Shown piece by piece: positions 1-13,093 of a stretch of DNA of 64,000 bases (its first letter is position 1; each line of letters opens with the position of its first letter). Below the pieces are notes generated by a model. It was given only the letters and a program-made list of their open reading frames with translations, searched no databases and was not told the DNA's origin. Position numbers and translations under genes: made by a program. The DNA is from Proteles cristata cristata (lineage: Eukaryota; Chordata; Mammalia; Carnivora; Hyaenidae): assembly GCA_017311185.1 (NCBI GenBank), contig JAESUZ010000980.1, forward strand, positions 2,046,001-2,110,000, given 5' to 3'.

Positions 1-125
1 ATCTAGTCTGGCCTTCAAATGAGAGAGCTGAGACCCAGAGAATTAAAGTGATGTTTTCTAGAGACACATAACCAGTTAGGAGCAGAACTAACAGTTGAAA
101 TCATGCTTTTGGATTCTTTAATCCA
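1..125 (-). repeat. MIR fragment
   Basis: The order of short blocks (gagacccagagaattaaagtg, then an 'acataaccagttaggagcagaac' like stretch) follows the 3'-to-5' course of a MIR read in antisense (the 'gaggcacagagaggttaagt...cacacagctagtaag' core). It is cut by the window edge, strongly diverged and of no coding value. Confidence 0.5.
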
Positions 126-1276
126 GGCCTTTCCTCCTATGGTATGCTGATAGTGTTAGTTACTTTAAGGCAGGGCGATAAGAATCACTAACAGAGTATA
201 GAAAAGCCATCAATAGCCAAACCATGAAAACAGCCCATCTTCTTATTTATTTATTTGTCCTTTAATAATTCTTAGGACACCAACACGCCCCAGATGCTTT
301 AAGACAGTAATTCTCAAACAAGAGCACTCCCCTTGTAGGGGTTTACAAGGATTCCAAGGACCCAGGTAGTGCTAAGGATCTTTTCAGAGCCATGCTTTTC
401 CTGTGAATTCTTCCCTAAAAAAGGGTCTATGGTTAAGGCATCACACTATTCATAACTGCCCCTGTGCCACCTTCCAGAAGAAAGTCACACTCTTCATTCA
501 TTGCTTTCCCCTGGAGCGGCAGCACATCTGCACTGACACCAAACCCAAACCCACAGACACCTGCAAATACCATAGCATGCTGGGTCGGTGTGGAAGGGCA
601 CAAGAATTTCATGTCTGGATGATGTATTACAGGTGGTCTCCAATTCTTGGCTTTCCTCACAAATGAAGGAGGGGCAAACCAATTTTCAGCTAATAGATCT
701 TTAAAAATGATTTTGCATGATGGACCCAAATGTACATTTTGAGATAGGGATTGTTTAAAGTTGTTTAGGGAGCCAAGAATTAAGCGTTAGTACTAAGCAC
801 CTAACTCATCCTAATAGTAGGTAGTAAGTAATACCTGTATATAGATCTATGGGGAAACATAACTTGGATGTATCCATCTTTTTAACAGATACACATCCAA
901 AATGAGATATTTTTTTACACATTATGTTTTATTACTTTTAATTTAATATATATTTTCAATATTTTAATATATTATTAAATATATAGTTATATTAAACATA
1001 ATTCAATAATAGAATCTGTTTTGTTTGCTTTGTTACTAATAGTAACTGTCATATCACTCAGGAGACTTTTTTTTAACATTTAAAACGAATTTGGGAATTA
1101 AAAAATAAATTTAGCTTATATTTTTGCTGCAAAGGAAAATAGGGTCTTTAACAGAAGACTTTAACAAATAAAGTTATGTGATTAGAATAGAACTCAGTGA
1201 GAAAGGGAAATTAAAAAAGAAGTTCAGTAAATAAAAGGAAGATTTAACGTTTCTGATTGTTAAATAAGAACTATTT
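126..1276. other. Gene-free AT-rich stretch
   Basis: No supportable gene. Overlapping short frames on both strands at 403-729 lack any recognisable domain and are chance frames. Positions 930-1000 are a very AT-rich run of ATTTAATAT-type words. Confidence 0.6.
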
Positions 1277-1287
1277 ATGATTGCTAT

Positions 1288-1505
1288 ATTTTTATTTTTT
1301 TGATGTTTATTTAATTCTGAAGGAGAGACCGAGACAGACCAGGAGTGATGGAGGGGCAGAGAGAGAAGGAGACACAGAATTCAAAGCAGGCTTCAGTCTC
1401 TGAGCTGTCAGCACAGAATCCCACTGGGGCTTGAACCCACAAACCATGAGATCATGGCCTGAGCCGAAGTCGGACACTTAACCAAATGAGCCACCCAGGC
1501 GCCCC
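1288..1505 (-). mobile_element. CAN-SINE (feliform type), minus
   Basis: T-rich head, then an A/G-rich tract complementary to the CT tract, then the tRNA-Lys-derived part ending in gagccacccaggcgcccc. It is flanked by a target-site duplication ATGATTGCTAT at about 1276-1286 and 1506-1516. Divergence from the youngest copies in the window is moderate. Confidence 0.93.
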
Positions 1506-1689
1506 ATGATTGCTATTTTTTTCAAACAGGGATGATGGGGCATCGAGCCACTTTGGCATTTCTATTCCACAGGATGCATTTTAAAATTATGTAACAATTT
1601 TATTTTAAAAGATCAATACTTAAAATAAGGTGATTACATAATTTGTATTATTTACATTTTGGAGAAATTTTAGATGTCACCTTAACGTT

Positions 1690-2078
1690 TCTCAAAGTGT
1701 TGCAGAAATTTTTTCAAGTCCTTTCTGAGGACGCAAACAGGAAGTTTGAAGACCATTGCTGTCAGAGCTGGAATCATTTTCTCAGCTACAGAATGCTTCT
1801 TGGAGAACATTCTGCCTCAAATTGGATACCCAGGAATGAAAACAGTAACCAAAGTTTACCAAAAGCGCACACTTGCATCCAGTTGCTGCCAGGATTCCTT
1901 GGTCGAACTTTCAGATATCCAGGACCCACGGGAGCCTGGATGCTCTCAGCCTCTGTGCTTACGCGACCAGCATCTGCAGGAAACCAAAACCTGAGTTGCA
2001 CGGGTCATCAAGAAATCTCTGGCCCCCCCATGCCACTGTAGAATGTAACTTCTGTATTTACCAGATAAAATAAAATGG
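1690..2078 (+). other. Unidentified G/C-richer island ending in a polyadenylation-like signal
   Basis: This block is less AT-rich than its surroundings, holds overlapping open frames in different phases (132 codons from 1643, 82 codons from 1746) and ends in ATAAAATAAAAT just before a SINE. It could be a decayed processed pseudogene or an unannotated repeat. I do not recognise the protein in either frame and see no target-site duplication of its own. Confidence 0.2.
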
Positions 2079-2086
2079 TTCTTTTT

Positions 2087-2297
2087 TTTTTTTTAATGTT
2101 TTATTTATTTCTAGGAGAGAGAGAGACAGCATGAGCAGGGGAGGGTCAGAGAGAGAGGGAGTCACAGACTGAAACAGGCTCCAGGCTCTGAGTTAGCGTC
2201 AGCACAGAGCCCGACGCGGGGCTCGAACCCACGAACCGCAAGATCATGACCCAAGCGAAAGTCGGACGCTTAACCATCTAAGCCACCCAGGCGCCCC
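2087..2297 (-). mobile_element. CAN-SINE (young felid-type subfamily), minus
   Basis: Young subfamily with the ATTTATTTCTAGGAGAGAGAG tail/CT junction (complement of CTCTCTCCTAGAAATAAAT) and the box-B complement GGGGCTCGAACCC. It is flanked by AAAATGGTTCTTTTT copies at 2072 and 2298. The 5'-most base block is aggcgcccc. Confidence 0.96.
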
Positions 2298-2312
2298 AAA
2301 ATGGTTCTTTTT

Positions 2313-5300
2313 CAACATTCTTACAAAAGTTCAAAAATTCCCAGGTAGGTAACAGAAATAGAAATCATTTGAATAAAAAAGAGCAGCATGCATTGAAAAC
2401 GTGTCCATGTATGTAAAACAAATGTGCACTTTTTAAAATGTGTAACGGTGCTATCGTTTAATGATTAAATTTTTGAAGTTGAATCTAGGAGAGAAGTTCA
2501 CACTGAAGTTGTCTTTAAAGAGGGTCACTGCAGACCATAGCTCCTCATTCTAGTAATATGTGTATATATAGTTCTTCTATCCCAGGAAAACACAAATTAT
2601 TTATGCTCTATTCCGGCAACATCATGTTTCACATTACCAACAGCTTATAATTAGAGGATATAAATGAAGTTTCCTTTAACTTTCTCTTCTAATTTTTAAG
2701 CTTTTTTTTGTAAGAAATAAAAGAAAAAGAAAAAAAAGGCAGAATTTCCCCCATATGTTTAAAATGGACTTTTAAATAACTACAAAAGTATACAAATCAC
2801 TAAAAATGACCTTGATCAAATTAATAATTTTCCATCATGACTTCATAAGCTTTTCAACACAGTTGTAGGGTAGAGGCAGCCTTAGACTCTAACTTCACAG
2901 TATTAGGAAATGGAGATTTTATTCTGTTCTATTAATTCTTGATTATATTTGAAAGTGGTTGACCTCTCCTTCCCCAATAGCATTTGTCTGCATCTCGGGA
3001 GAAACAAAACAAAAAATAATGAAATCTAGCACATGCACTCCAAGCCTTTTTTACAGAGCTACGAATCTGAAAATAAATCCACTATCAATGCTAATACACT
3101 GCTCTGTAATGTCCTCTTAGCCTTAGTCACAATTCTGTCTTATGCCAGTCATATTCTACCCAAGAATGCTGCAAAGGACCCATGGAAACTATTATCATCA
3201 GGGAAAAATACTTTCATTTAAGAAAATTTGCTTCTATACTAGAAGGAATTTATTATAAACACTGCATTCCTCGGAAAATCAGAAAATCTTGAAAATCTTC
3301 CAAGCAATTAAGCGAAGACATTATCCTTAGGTATGAATTGCTTTTTCAAACTAAAATAACTCTTCAAATAGTGTTGATAAAGAAAATTCGCCAATTTCCA
3401 GTTGTTTCACTTGCATTACCTACCCAGACGATTTAAAGAAAAAAAAATGAATCCAACATTTGTACTGGCATCACAATGGCAAAATACCACAAGATTTGTT
3501 CTGACCCATTTTGGAAGGAAAAAAAAAAAAGCCTAGGGTTCATCCAAAGAATATAAGAGGATGACTTGACAGAGTAAATGGATAAGTAAGACGACATATT
3601 TTGGATTTAATCTTGGGTAGGTGTAGCATGGTATTCAGGTCATTTGCTGAAGAGAAAGGAAATGATGAGTTACACCTTGCCTTTTTGATAAAAATCATGC
3701 AACACTTCATGCTTCATTCAGAGTTTAGTAAACTTGGCTATGATGTTTATAATAACTGTGTTCCAAGTTGATTAAGGATTAATCACAACTGATTAAGCAA
3801 GCGCGCATGAAACACAGAGAGTAAGTCATAACTGTGACTCGCATGCATAGCCTAACAATATTCACAAGGATTTAGAGACCCGAATTTGTACCCTCCGCAG
3901 CTAATTGGACCTTAGCTTTTCTGGGAGGTTAACTTGAGGTGTATAGAGAAACTGAAAGTGCAGAAAATATTTATTTAATAGCATTTCAAGTATTGTCTGG
4001 TACTCTCGGGAGTTTTCACACTAGTTAGGAAAGCCGTATTCCCCACATATGTCAGGGAGAGCTGCTTTTCCTACCTCAGACACATGTCCAGACCTAAGTC
4101 CACTCAGAGCTTTGCACTGACGTTTCGGTCTGAGGTGAAAGCCATTGTCCAAGGTGAATGAGGAGGAAAAGCAAGAAAGCTGTGCCTGACCTGTCCCTCT
4201 CTCTCCACATCTGGCCTGGAACAGAAGTGCCTGGCCTCCTTGTGTGGCCAGGTAGAATCTTCTAACTTTCCGCAGGTTTAGGCAAGTCTGGTCTTCAGTT
4301 CATTGTTTGGCATGCTGCAGGACAGGAGAATGTAACAAATTAAGCTCTAATGCTTTGCAATGGAAGACTGTTTTTGAACACGAATAGGAAGCGATTGACA
4401 GTCATTGGGACATTTTTAAGATGTAAATGGAACATCTGTTTCAATATCTGTTTAAGTTTCATCAATAACAATTTACAATCTCTAGCCTACAATCTCTAGC
4501 AAGGAAAAGAAGAAAACAGTATTTCCCCTTTACGTTTTGCTCTTTCCTGCTAGATTTCCAACATCTTTGAGTAGAATGTTTTGTTGTTTCAAATATAATG
4601 AAGTAAATATTGCTTAGCTCCACAGTTTTAGAGTAACTGAAGAGCTACCCTGAGATACATTCTGAGTACACCATGGGATGTACGAGAATATTTCCATGTA
4701 AAATTTGCAGCCCAGAGATGGAGATACATGAGTTTTCCGTCAGGTCACCTGATGACTCCAAAATCCTAAAAGAAATAGTTTTACAAATAATGGAAAAAGG
4801 GGAAAGAAAAAAAATCACCTTTTATAAAACAATAACAATCACAACAACTCATAAGACTTTTATTGGTTTGGCCACAAGCTGTTTCACTTACAAAGCTGAG
4901 ATTTGAGTAGTAACAAAGGAGAAAATCCAACTCCTTTAGAAATTGAAATCAAAAGTTGACAATAAAGGGTTTTTTAAGTCTGCACATATAAATCTTACAT
5001 TCCACTTCTCCATCACATTTCTGGGGAGTACTATAATTGTCATGTTCATGTCTCATATACTGAAAACGTTAATGATAATAAGGATCACATGTTATTTAGC
5101 AAATGTCCATTTAAGCATTTTCCAAAAGGATAGTTGCTCCCAAGTTCAGTTCATTTTATGTTCAACATTCATATGCTTTTTAGTGTAGAAACAACTGTCT
5201 GTGTGCCTGGAATGTTGTTGCTCATGGTCACCCCTCATTGGAAATAAATGTTCTACCTGGTTTTTTCTTTCTGCCTTCCGTTCCATCTCCCACCCAGTGA

Positions 5301-5840
5301 TCATATGAGAAATACTTGGACAAGTCTAATACGTTCAATCAAGATACAAAGCACTCTACTAAAAGCCACAAAGTGAACTAAAAAGAAATTATTTCTAAAA
5401 GTTCTGTTGTCAATTAAAAAGTATGTTGGATTTGAAACCTCATGATGAGCAAGATTTTTACCTAGTTATTTAACTAACAGGTATGTTTGTTGCTATATTG
5501 TATAATTTTATTTTATTTTCAAGGACTTTTTTTTTTTTTTTTTTTGCCAAGTATGGAAAGAATGAATACCCAGTGTTTATACTGCCTTTTTGGTTCTAAA
5601 TCTGAAGTAGTATCTTCTTATCACTTTGAATTTGAACATTCATTCCTCTTATAATTTAGGAAGATGCCTTATCATGTAGCTCCATTACTTTTATTCCCCA
5701 TGGCCATCGAGCCCCTATGCATGTAAAATTACAAATACTGGAGACAAGACACATCAGAAACCATCTGGTGGCACCCCTTTTCTTTACAGATGAGCAAGGT
5801 GAAGTTGAAAGAGCCGGCTTGGTTTTGTACAAGGGCATGA
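2313..5840. other. Gene-free stretch
   Basis: About 3.5 kb without a recognisable gene or young repeat. Short frames (3033, 4673, 4943) show no domain, no codon bias and no conserved composition. A 17-20 base poly-T run lies near 5527-5545. Confidence 0.6.
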
Positions 5841-5844
5841 GTTT

Positions 5845-6040
5845 TGGACTCAAACAGAACCAGGCTTGAATTCTGTTTTAGCAACCGTGTGAACTTGGGT
5901 ACATTACTTAAACTTTCTGAGCCTCGGTGTTCTCCTTTGTGGAATGGGGGTAAGAATACTCATCTTCTAGGAATGCTATGGAGGGTTAAATTAAAATGAT
6001 GTATTTGGATGCCTGATGAGTGGTAGACAGTTAGTACTTC
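5845..6040 (+). repeat. MIR
   Basis: Sense MIR order: 'ttgaattctg...gtgtgaacttgggtacattacttaaactttctgagcctc', then 'ggagggttaaattaaaatgatgtatttgg', matching the tRNA-like/core and 3' blocks of MIR. Confidence 0.75.
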
Positions 6041-7160
6041 TTAGTCCTCTTCCCTTTTAAGACAGTCAAGTAAATAAGTGACAGAAATCTGCTCTAGATT
6101 TCAAACAAAACGGACTTCTACTTTGTGCTATTTCTACCACGACTTGCTAATGAGTCCCCAGGGAAGCTTCAGCTTCTGAAATTGAAATCCTTCACCCCAC
6201 TCCATTCACTACTTTTGCTAAAGGATTAGACACCTTCATCCAAGGCTGCACCCACTATAGTTTGTCCAAGCAGAGACAGAAGATGCAGACATCATTTCCC
6301 ACTTACTCAGTTACCAGTTACCAATGGCCTAAGCTGACGGTGAACAAGACTGGATCATCGACGACAGTCTATCAATTACTTAGTGATATATTTTGCAGTT
6401 AATACCCAAACCTTCCTTATGGACCCCGTTATCCCAGAAGTCTTTAAGTCATCCCTCTGAAAGGATGTGTCTGCAAAAGATTCCCCTCACCCCACTTTTC
6501 TGATTCCAGCTAACCCCCCTTTCCCTTTTCCACCAGCTAATTTGGAGGCTACATTTACTTATTTTTTTAAAATCCTAATTCATTTAGAGATAATCTATTC
6601 CTATCTTCTATTCTAACAGTTCTTTTCATAGGCCTTTCAGGACTCAGTTTCCTTGGAATAAAAATCTCTCAATCCTTGAGTGTTTTTTGGTTCCCGTCTA
6701 GTGTCTCTGTGCATCGAAACATCTTTTATCTTTTTGTTCTAGCCCAGAAGTCAGAAAACTATGGGCCTGTAGGCTGAATCCAGCCTTCGCTTATCTGTGT
6801 ATGGCGATGAGAATGATCTTAATGGTCTTAATATTTAGGCTGAAATTCTTTGCCAGGGAGAAGGAAGGGCATTTGGACCCCACACTGACTACAGGAGACA
6901 TTAATCTGAATCTTATGAAATCCAATAATTCCCATTCAATTGAGTGGACACTATCCAAAGTTCCCCTTTAGTGCCTTTGACTGAAGCTCCACCGTTCTTT
7001 GTATTCTAGAACAAAATAAAATTCACATTAGCTAATTTTAAGTCTAATTATCTATTGGATAAAGAAGGAAATCCTACTTATTTTTAGTTATTAAATTTAA
7101 TAAATACTTCCCCTCTTAAATAAAAATTATACACAATAAATATATATAAATAGAAAATAA
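6041..7160. other. Gene-free stretch with a possible old DNA-transposon relic
   Basis: No gene. Positions 6745-6785 (gaaaactatgggcctgtagg) resemble the 'caaactatggcccgtgggcc' block of an old interspersed repeat, too short to classify. Confidence 0.4.
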
Positions 7161-7757
7161 GCAGTAAAGAAAAAGAGAATGAAAACATGATAACCATAAA
7201 AGTTAACAGAATAGACTTGCCTCCCTTTAAAATTAAACCCTGTTACCCTGGCAGCTAAGATTTAAAAAAAAAGGAATCATTTAGAAGTTGCGTACTAGCA
7301 CTATACAACAAAATTCACTTAAGAGATATCAAATAAGGTAACATTTTAAAGTCTATATGAAGAGAAAACATAGGAGAATATCTTTGTGACTCAAAGATTT
7401 CTAACAAAGGATGCAGAAAATATTAGCTATAAAAAATTAAATAGATTTCATCAAAATCCAAACTGCTCAAGATACCATTAAGAAAATGAAAAAGCACACA
7501 CTTGCAGAAATATTCACATTGCATATATCAAATTAAAGATTTATAATCCTAATATAGAAAGAACTCACACTACTCAATAATAAAAAATGAAACAATCTAA
7601 AATGTTTGAAGTGGGTAAAAAAACTTGAACAAAAGGAAGATGTATGAATGGCCATGAAATACATGAGAAAGTGCTCAACATTCTTCGTCATTAGGGAATG
7701 GAAATTAAAATCACAATGAGGTACTAATACCTACCCACTAGAGTGGCTGAAATTTTA

Positions 7758-7940
7758 GCATTTATTTTTGAGAGAGAGAGAGCAGGAGAGGGGCAGAGAG
7801 AGGAAGACACAGAATCCTAAGCAGGTTGCAGGCTCTGAGCTGTCATCCCAGAGCCCAACATGGGGCTCAAACTCAAATGGTGAGGTCATGACCTGAGCCG
7901 AAGTCGGACACTCAACCGACTGAGCCACCCAGTCGCCCTG
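7758..7940 (-). mobile_element. CAN-SINE (older), minus
   Basis: Short A/G tract, box-B complement degraded to ggggctcaaactcaaatgg, terminal gagccacccagtcgccc. Flanked by AGAGTGGCTGAAATTTTA and AGAGTGATTGAAATTTTA, a target-site duplication with two mismatches that fits an older insertion. Confidence 0.93.
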
Positions 7941-8181
7941 AGAGTGATTGAAATTTTAAAACCTGGTAACACAAAACGTGGGAGAGGATTAAAGGTGCTC
8001 CTGTGTGTATAAAAAGATATGACCACTTCAGAAAACATTCAATATGCCTACCCTTTGATCCTCCAAAAGACTTGGAGAGGAATGTTCATATTAATTTTAC
8101 TCCAATACTTATTTGAACATATTTGTTCAAATAATTTTACCAAACGGGAAGCAACCAAAATATTTATCAAGAGAACTGACA

Positions 8182-8405
8182 TGGGGCGCCTGGGTGGCCT
8201 AGTCGGTTAAGCGTCCAACTTTCGCTTAGGTCATGATCTCGTGGTTTGTGGGTTCGAGCCCCACGTCGGGCTCTGTGCTGACTGCCAGCTCAGAGCCTGG
8301 AGCCTGTTTCAGTCTGTGACTCCCTCTCTCTCTGACCCTCCCCTGCTCACGCTGTCTCTCTCTCTCTCCTAAAAAAAAAAAATAAATAAAACATTAAAAA
8401 AAAAA
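8182..8405 (+). mobile_element. CAN-SINE (young felid-type), plus
   Basis: Full head ggggcgcctgggtggcc, box-B GTGGGTTCGAGCCCC, the 'gctgactgccagctcagagcctgg' diagnostic block, a CT tract and an A-rich tail. The target-site duplication AGAGAACTGACA lies on both sides. Confidence 0.96.
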
Positions 8406-8984
8406 GAGAGAGAACTGACAAACAAATTATAGTATGTTCATTCACTAGAAAATTCCTCACAATAAAAAGAAGCATGGGTCAACATGTGATAGCCTGATAA
8501 ATCTGAAAGACATTATGCCTAACAAAGCAGAAGACACAAACGAGTTTATGCTCTATATTTCTCTTTGCATGAAGTTCTAGAACAACAAAACCGATTTTGG
8601 GTTAGCTAAATCAATATTTCTCCCAGAGGGGAGGGAAGAGTAGGAGGTTAGCTGGGAAGGAGCACATAGGAACTTTTGGAAGTGATAGGGGTACGGATTA
8701 CATGGGTGGGCGCAGTTGTCAAAATTCATCAAACTGTACACTTAAGATTCATGCATTTCATGCTATGTAATCAGAAAAGAGACAAAGTTTTTCCTTAGTT
8801 ACACAATCGCTGAAATAAACAATGCTCTGAACTACAGTTTGAAAGCAAATGCTGGAGCAGATTTTATATGTCTAAGGCACCACAGAGCTCCTACGCACCC
8901 CGATTAAGCATCTTTTTGTTTTTGTCATCTGTAGACATGTGATCCCAACTACATTTCTCCCTGTTGGGCCACCAGCAGCCTTTC

Positions 8985-9135
8985 ATGGCTGTGGACCAAC
9001 AGCATATGCATCCTCTGGGAGCTTTCGAGAAATGCAAATTCTCAGGGCCCCAGAACCCTTGGGCTGGCGTCCAGGAGCGTATGCTTCGCTAGGCCCCAAG
9101 TGACTGTGCTGTGTGTGCAGGATGAGAAGTTGCAC
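8985..9135 (-). repeat. MER5-type hAT (Charlie) relic
   Basis: Antisense MER5A-like core: ggaccaacagcatatgcatcctctgggagctttcgagaaatgc, followed by 'aaattctcagggcccc'. Non-autonomous, no coding capacity. Frames of 80-128 codons on both strands over 8983-9514 are chance products of the local GC content. Confidence 0.7.
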
Positions 9136-10085
9136 TCTATTATAATCTGATGTGGTGGATGAGGAAAAAGATCTCTGGGGCAGTGCAGACCTCCAGAAGG
9201 TGCTTCGGCCTGGAGTGCCGAGTGACACACCAGCCCTTGATGGGGATAAACCATCTGGGAGCCAGCTGGCAGCCCCCCAGCAACCTTGGGTATTCTGGGC
9301 ACAGGGGCTCCACTGTGTGGGAGCCAGAGCCTCCCTCTCGGACATGCACCAAGACCAGCCAAGAAACAAATGCCATTTCTTCCACTTCCTTTTTCTTCTC
9401 TTTCCTGACCCAGTGGCGCTGCTGACCTGCCCGCCAGATTTAATTACGGCCTGGGAGAGAAGGTCTAGTGTTTGGATTTGGTTCCCTAAGAAAAAAATGA
9501 CTTATTTCAGCTGATGGGAGATACTCAGAAGGGCAGAGGGAGGGAAGGCAGGGAAGCCACAATGATCCGTTCTGTGAGAGCCTCCAGCCAGCCTCCAGCA
9601 TAAGCCAAAAACAGAATGAGAAGTGACCAAAACATGTAGTTGACCTTGCCAGGATTTATGGCCCAGCCTGAATTATTTGGAGGATGCCTAGGAACCCGCT
9701 CGTGTCCAGCACCAGCTCACACATGCACTGGAAGAGTTGTTGCGTCCTTATCCCACGGTGGTTAGCAACATATACAATCTTGGTGTTATATATTCCAGGA
9801 AGATATGGAATATATGGAACGTAGCAGGGCGCATTCCTTCTGATAAAAGAGAATCTTATCTGGTTTCCAAAAACAGTTGTGTTTCAGGTAACCAGAACAA
9901 AGCGCTATCACACAGTTCTTAAAGTCAAGAGAGATACAAATAAGCATATTTCCCTAAAATAGCTGACCTCTTACTCAGCGTGAAAGGAAAAAGATCAAGT
10001 TTCTGCTTTAAAGAGGTTTAAATTGAATACAAATGTATTTATCAATGAGGCTCTATTCTTTGAATACTTTTCAATATACAATTCT
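9136..10085. other. Gene-free stretch
   Basis: Moderately GC-rich at the left, AT-rich at the right. Mutually overlapping frames on both strands, no domain recognised. Confidence 0.5.
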
Positions 10086-10615
10086 GCGTGTTTATGCACT
10101 TTCATATCATAAAAGATCCTGGGGAGACACATGAAAGGATATTTGAATACCCGTGTTTGTTGTGGCATTATTAACAATAGCCACCTGGTGGAAGTAACCC
10201 AGATGTCCATCGAGGGATGAATGGATAAAGGAAAAATGACATGAACCTATTATAGAATATTTTTCAGCCTTAAAAAAAAAAGGAAATTCTGTTGTATGCT
10301 ACATCAAGGACGAAACCTGAATACATGAACTAAATGAAATAAGCCAGCAACAAAAAGACAAATATCATTGGATTTCACTAGCCTGAGGTATTCAAAGTAG
10401 TCAAACTCATAGATACAGAAGGTAAAATGGCGATTGCCAGGTGCTGGAGGGCAGGGGAGCACTGTCCAATGGGTTCAGAGTCTGAGTTTTTAAGATAAAA
10501 GGTTCTGGAGATCTTGTGGTACAATAATGTGAACAGACTTCACACGACTGAACTGCACACTTAAAAACGGTTAGGATGCTAATCTTTATGTTATGAGTTT
10601 TGACCACAATTTTAA
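10086..10615 (+). repeat. Old L1 3' end, sense
   Basis: Recognisable L1 ORF2 C-terminal/3'UTR order: 'ggcattattaacaatagccacctggtgg', 'acccagatgtccatcgagggatgaatgg', 'aaatgaaataagccag', 'ggcgattgccaggtgctggagggcaggggag', 'cacgactgaactgcacactt'. Heavily mutated. Confidence 0.85.
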
Positions 10616-12199
10616 GAATGTGTTCCTACAGAATTTCTCTTCAATTTGGAGAAGATTTCTGTCACACGGAGAATTACAATGAGGCGTGAGACACTGGTGT
10701 TTTCATATACTCTCCTCCATGGTTACAATGAAAGAACCTCACTAAATGAGATGAATTTTCAACCCAGAGACGCAAGTAGTAAAAATCTCCTCGAAGTTCA
10801 GCTTGGTCTTTGCAATTGCTAGGAAAGAAAATGCTCATGTCCCCCAATCCTGTCCAGACTGGAAACCAACTGGGATAAGTGACCTATTATGATAAGAAGT
10901 CTCTGGTTACACCTCTGACAAAATGTCAATTTTCTTTCAGCACAACAAGCATCACTTTTGACAGTCCTGCTCCAGAGGAGACAGAAGCCCTTACAAATGT
11001 GCTATCTCTCCATCAGCCCCATTCTCTGCTTTAGAGGTTAGGGGTCCAGAGGTTATGAAGCTGATGTGAATCTTTGGATGCTATCCAGAGGGAGAACGCA
11101 GCCTTCCCCGGAGAGAAGCTCTATGAGAGAATTTATTGCTTTTGAATATTCTGGATAATTTGTTATTGTTCCCTGTAGAAACACAACGGGACAACTGGTA
11201 GAGTGGGAAATGTCATGGACACGACATTAGAAGCCATTAGTTCCAGATCTTCTCACTTATTTTCTAGGCCTGAATGAAACACCTAAAATGCTCTAGTTTT
11301 CCTGTCCTCATTCTATAAAGTAGGTCATAGCAAGATCTAGCACCACTTTTAGATCCTGCACTTTGAAGCCTTCCCTGAAGTTGTGTCCTTCCCTGATGGC
11401 TCAGAGTCAGCGGGACCAAGGGAGTCTGAGCCTATCAAGACCCTCGGCATCTCTCTTCTAGACTACCGGACCATGGTCTTCTACAGAGTTCTCCAGAGTC
11501 TTCTGTCTCACATGGGCCCGGCCCTAGTCTAGGGCTACATAAACACACTCTCCGGCTTTCCTGAAAGGGTGCTGTGATGTTATTGGACCTCTAGGCCTAA
11601 AAAGTGACCAAACGGAGTCTATTTGCTTGGGGCGTGGACAGACCTTAGACATGTGGGTTGGAGTGTCCAAATCCAAGTTTTAAGCCTTTATGGTGTAGGA
11701 CTGAGCAGGGAATGAGAAAAGAAAGGGAGCAGAATATGAATTGGGAGTTTCCGTTTGCATTTTCCCCTTTTTTCTCCTTCACAAATGTGATGGGCAGTTT
11801 CAGCATATCTGTCTCTCTTTTGTGTATTGTATTACAATCAGGTACAGGACAGCCATATTTTGTCAGACATCGTGATAGACTCCATTAACAAAGATAAGGA
11901 TGATCATGCTTTAGAAATGGTCACAGTCCAGAGGTCCATATTATCAACACACCAGGTAAAATCCCCACCTTGTCCTACCTCTACAGCAGTTCAGATGACA
12001 ATCGAAGCCAGAACCTGCCACATCATTGGAACAAATGTCAATTAAGATCATGTTGGGTGGGAAAGAGTTCCATAGGAAGACTCTGTATACAAATGAACCT
12101 CACCTTGTGTACATGCCACAGGGCACGATTGTGTTCCTCACTTAGTGTGGGGGCGACAACAAAGAAGTCAAAAGTCACCAACCCTGGCATCAGAAAGGC
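10616..12199. other. Gene-free stretch
   Basis: No gene or classifiable repeat. Frames at 11658, 11827 and 11970 overlap one another in different phases and have no recognisable product. Confidence 0.55.
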
Positions 12200-12418
12200 A
12201 GGGTTTGAACCTCTCTTCTATCCACTGTTTTTGTGACTTACGATTAATAGCTTGCCTAAACTCGATCTCTTAATTTGTGAAATGGAGATTAAAGCTCTCT
12301 TCCTCCCATGGAAAATGGAATTTTGGTAAGGATCATGAGAAGTAAAATTTGTAAAGTACTTAACACAGGATCAGGTATATTGTAAGCACTCAGTAAATGA
12401 TAGCTATTATTATTATTT
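12200..12418 (+). repeat. MIR
   Basis: Sense MIR: 'gcagggtttgaacctc', 'tgtgacttacg', 'cttaatttgtgaaatggagatta', 'gtaaagtacttaacacagg', 'gtaagcactcagtaaatgatagctattattatt'. Confidence 0.9.
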
Positions 12419-12859
12419 AAAACTGAGGAATTCAGTTAGACTATGTCTCATTTCTTCACATGTGTATCTATTTTTTACAACTCCAGCTTGCCTTTTCCAA
12501 GAGTCCAAAAACAAACTTTTAAGCTAAAGAAGCAGCTTCAAGCTTTTAATGTTTCTGCTTGATGTGAAACAACTTTTTTGGGTAGAGATTGAGTCTTACC
12601 TGTGTTTTCCTTTCATACCTGATAGGGTCCCTGGCATTATATGTTTTGGTTGAATGAATTAATGAATAAATGAATTCAAAAGGGAGTAAAAACATTTTTT
12701 TTTTAAGTATATTCAATGTCTGTGCCCACCCACACTCAACTGAATAAAAGGTCGTAATTGGAAGTTCTCTGAAGGCGAATGAGGCAGGAACTTTACCCTC
12801 ACCTCCCAAATTCTACACTTGTTAATGAAACCACAGCAGTCTAAATCCTTAGCAGACCA

Positions 12860-13076
12860 AGGGTGCCTGTGTGTGTGGCTCAGTTGGTTAAGCGTCCGAC
12901 TTCGGCTCAGGTCATGATCTCAGAGTTTGAGTTCAAGCTCTGTGTTGGGCTCTATGCTGAAAGCTCAGAGCCTGGAGCATGCTTTAGATTCTGTATCTCC
13001 TTCTCTCTCTGCCCCTCCCCTGCTTGTGCTCTGTCTTTCTCTCTCTCTCAAAAATAAATAAAACATTAAAAAAAAT
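12860..13076 (+). mobile_element. CAN-SINE, plus
   Basis: Head gggtgcctgtgtgtgtggctcagttgg, degraded box-B, a CT tract and tail tcaaaaataaataaaacatt. Exact target-site duplication AAATCCTTAGCAGACCA at 12843 and 13077. Confidence 0.95.
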
Positions 13077-13093
13077 AAATCCTTAGCAGACCA

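Larger units (their letters stand above)
7165..8800 (+). repeat. Old L1 3' portion, sense, interrupted by two SINEs
   Basis: Decayed ORF2 C-terminal and 3'UTR sequence in sense order: 'ctcaacattcttcgtcattagggaatggaaattaaaatcac', 'actagagtggctgaaatttta', 'ggtaacacaaaacgtgggagaggatt', 'ttcagaaaacattcaatatgcctaccctttgatcc' and later 'acttaagattcatgcattt'. The reading frame is thoroughly broken. CAN-SINEs at 7758-7940 and 8182-8405 interrupt it, so it predates both. Confidence 0.85.

Noticed and set aside
1643..2073. Possible processed pseudogene with AATAAA-like signal
   Set aside because: I could not recognise the parent protein in any frame and found no poly-A tract or duplication separate from the neighbouring SINE. 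Kept only as a low-confidence block.
8182..8270. tRNA-like sequence with box A/box B motifs at SINE heads
   Set aside because: These are the tRNA-Lys-derived 5' parts of CAN-SINEs; no complete cloverleaf or separate tRNA gene. The same holds for all other SINE copies.
8983..9514. Frames of 80-128 codons on both strands
   Set aside because: They overlap each other and a MER5-type relic. Composition is Trp/Cys/Ser-rich as in random translation.
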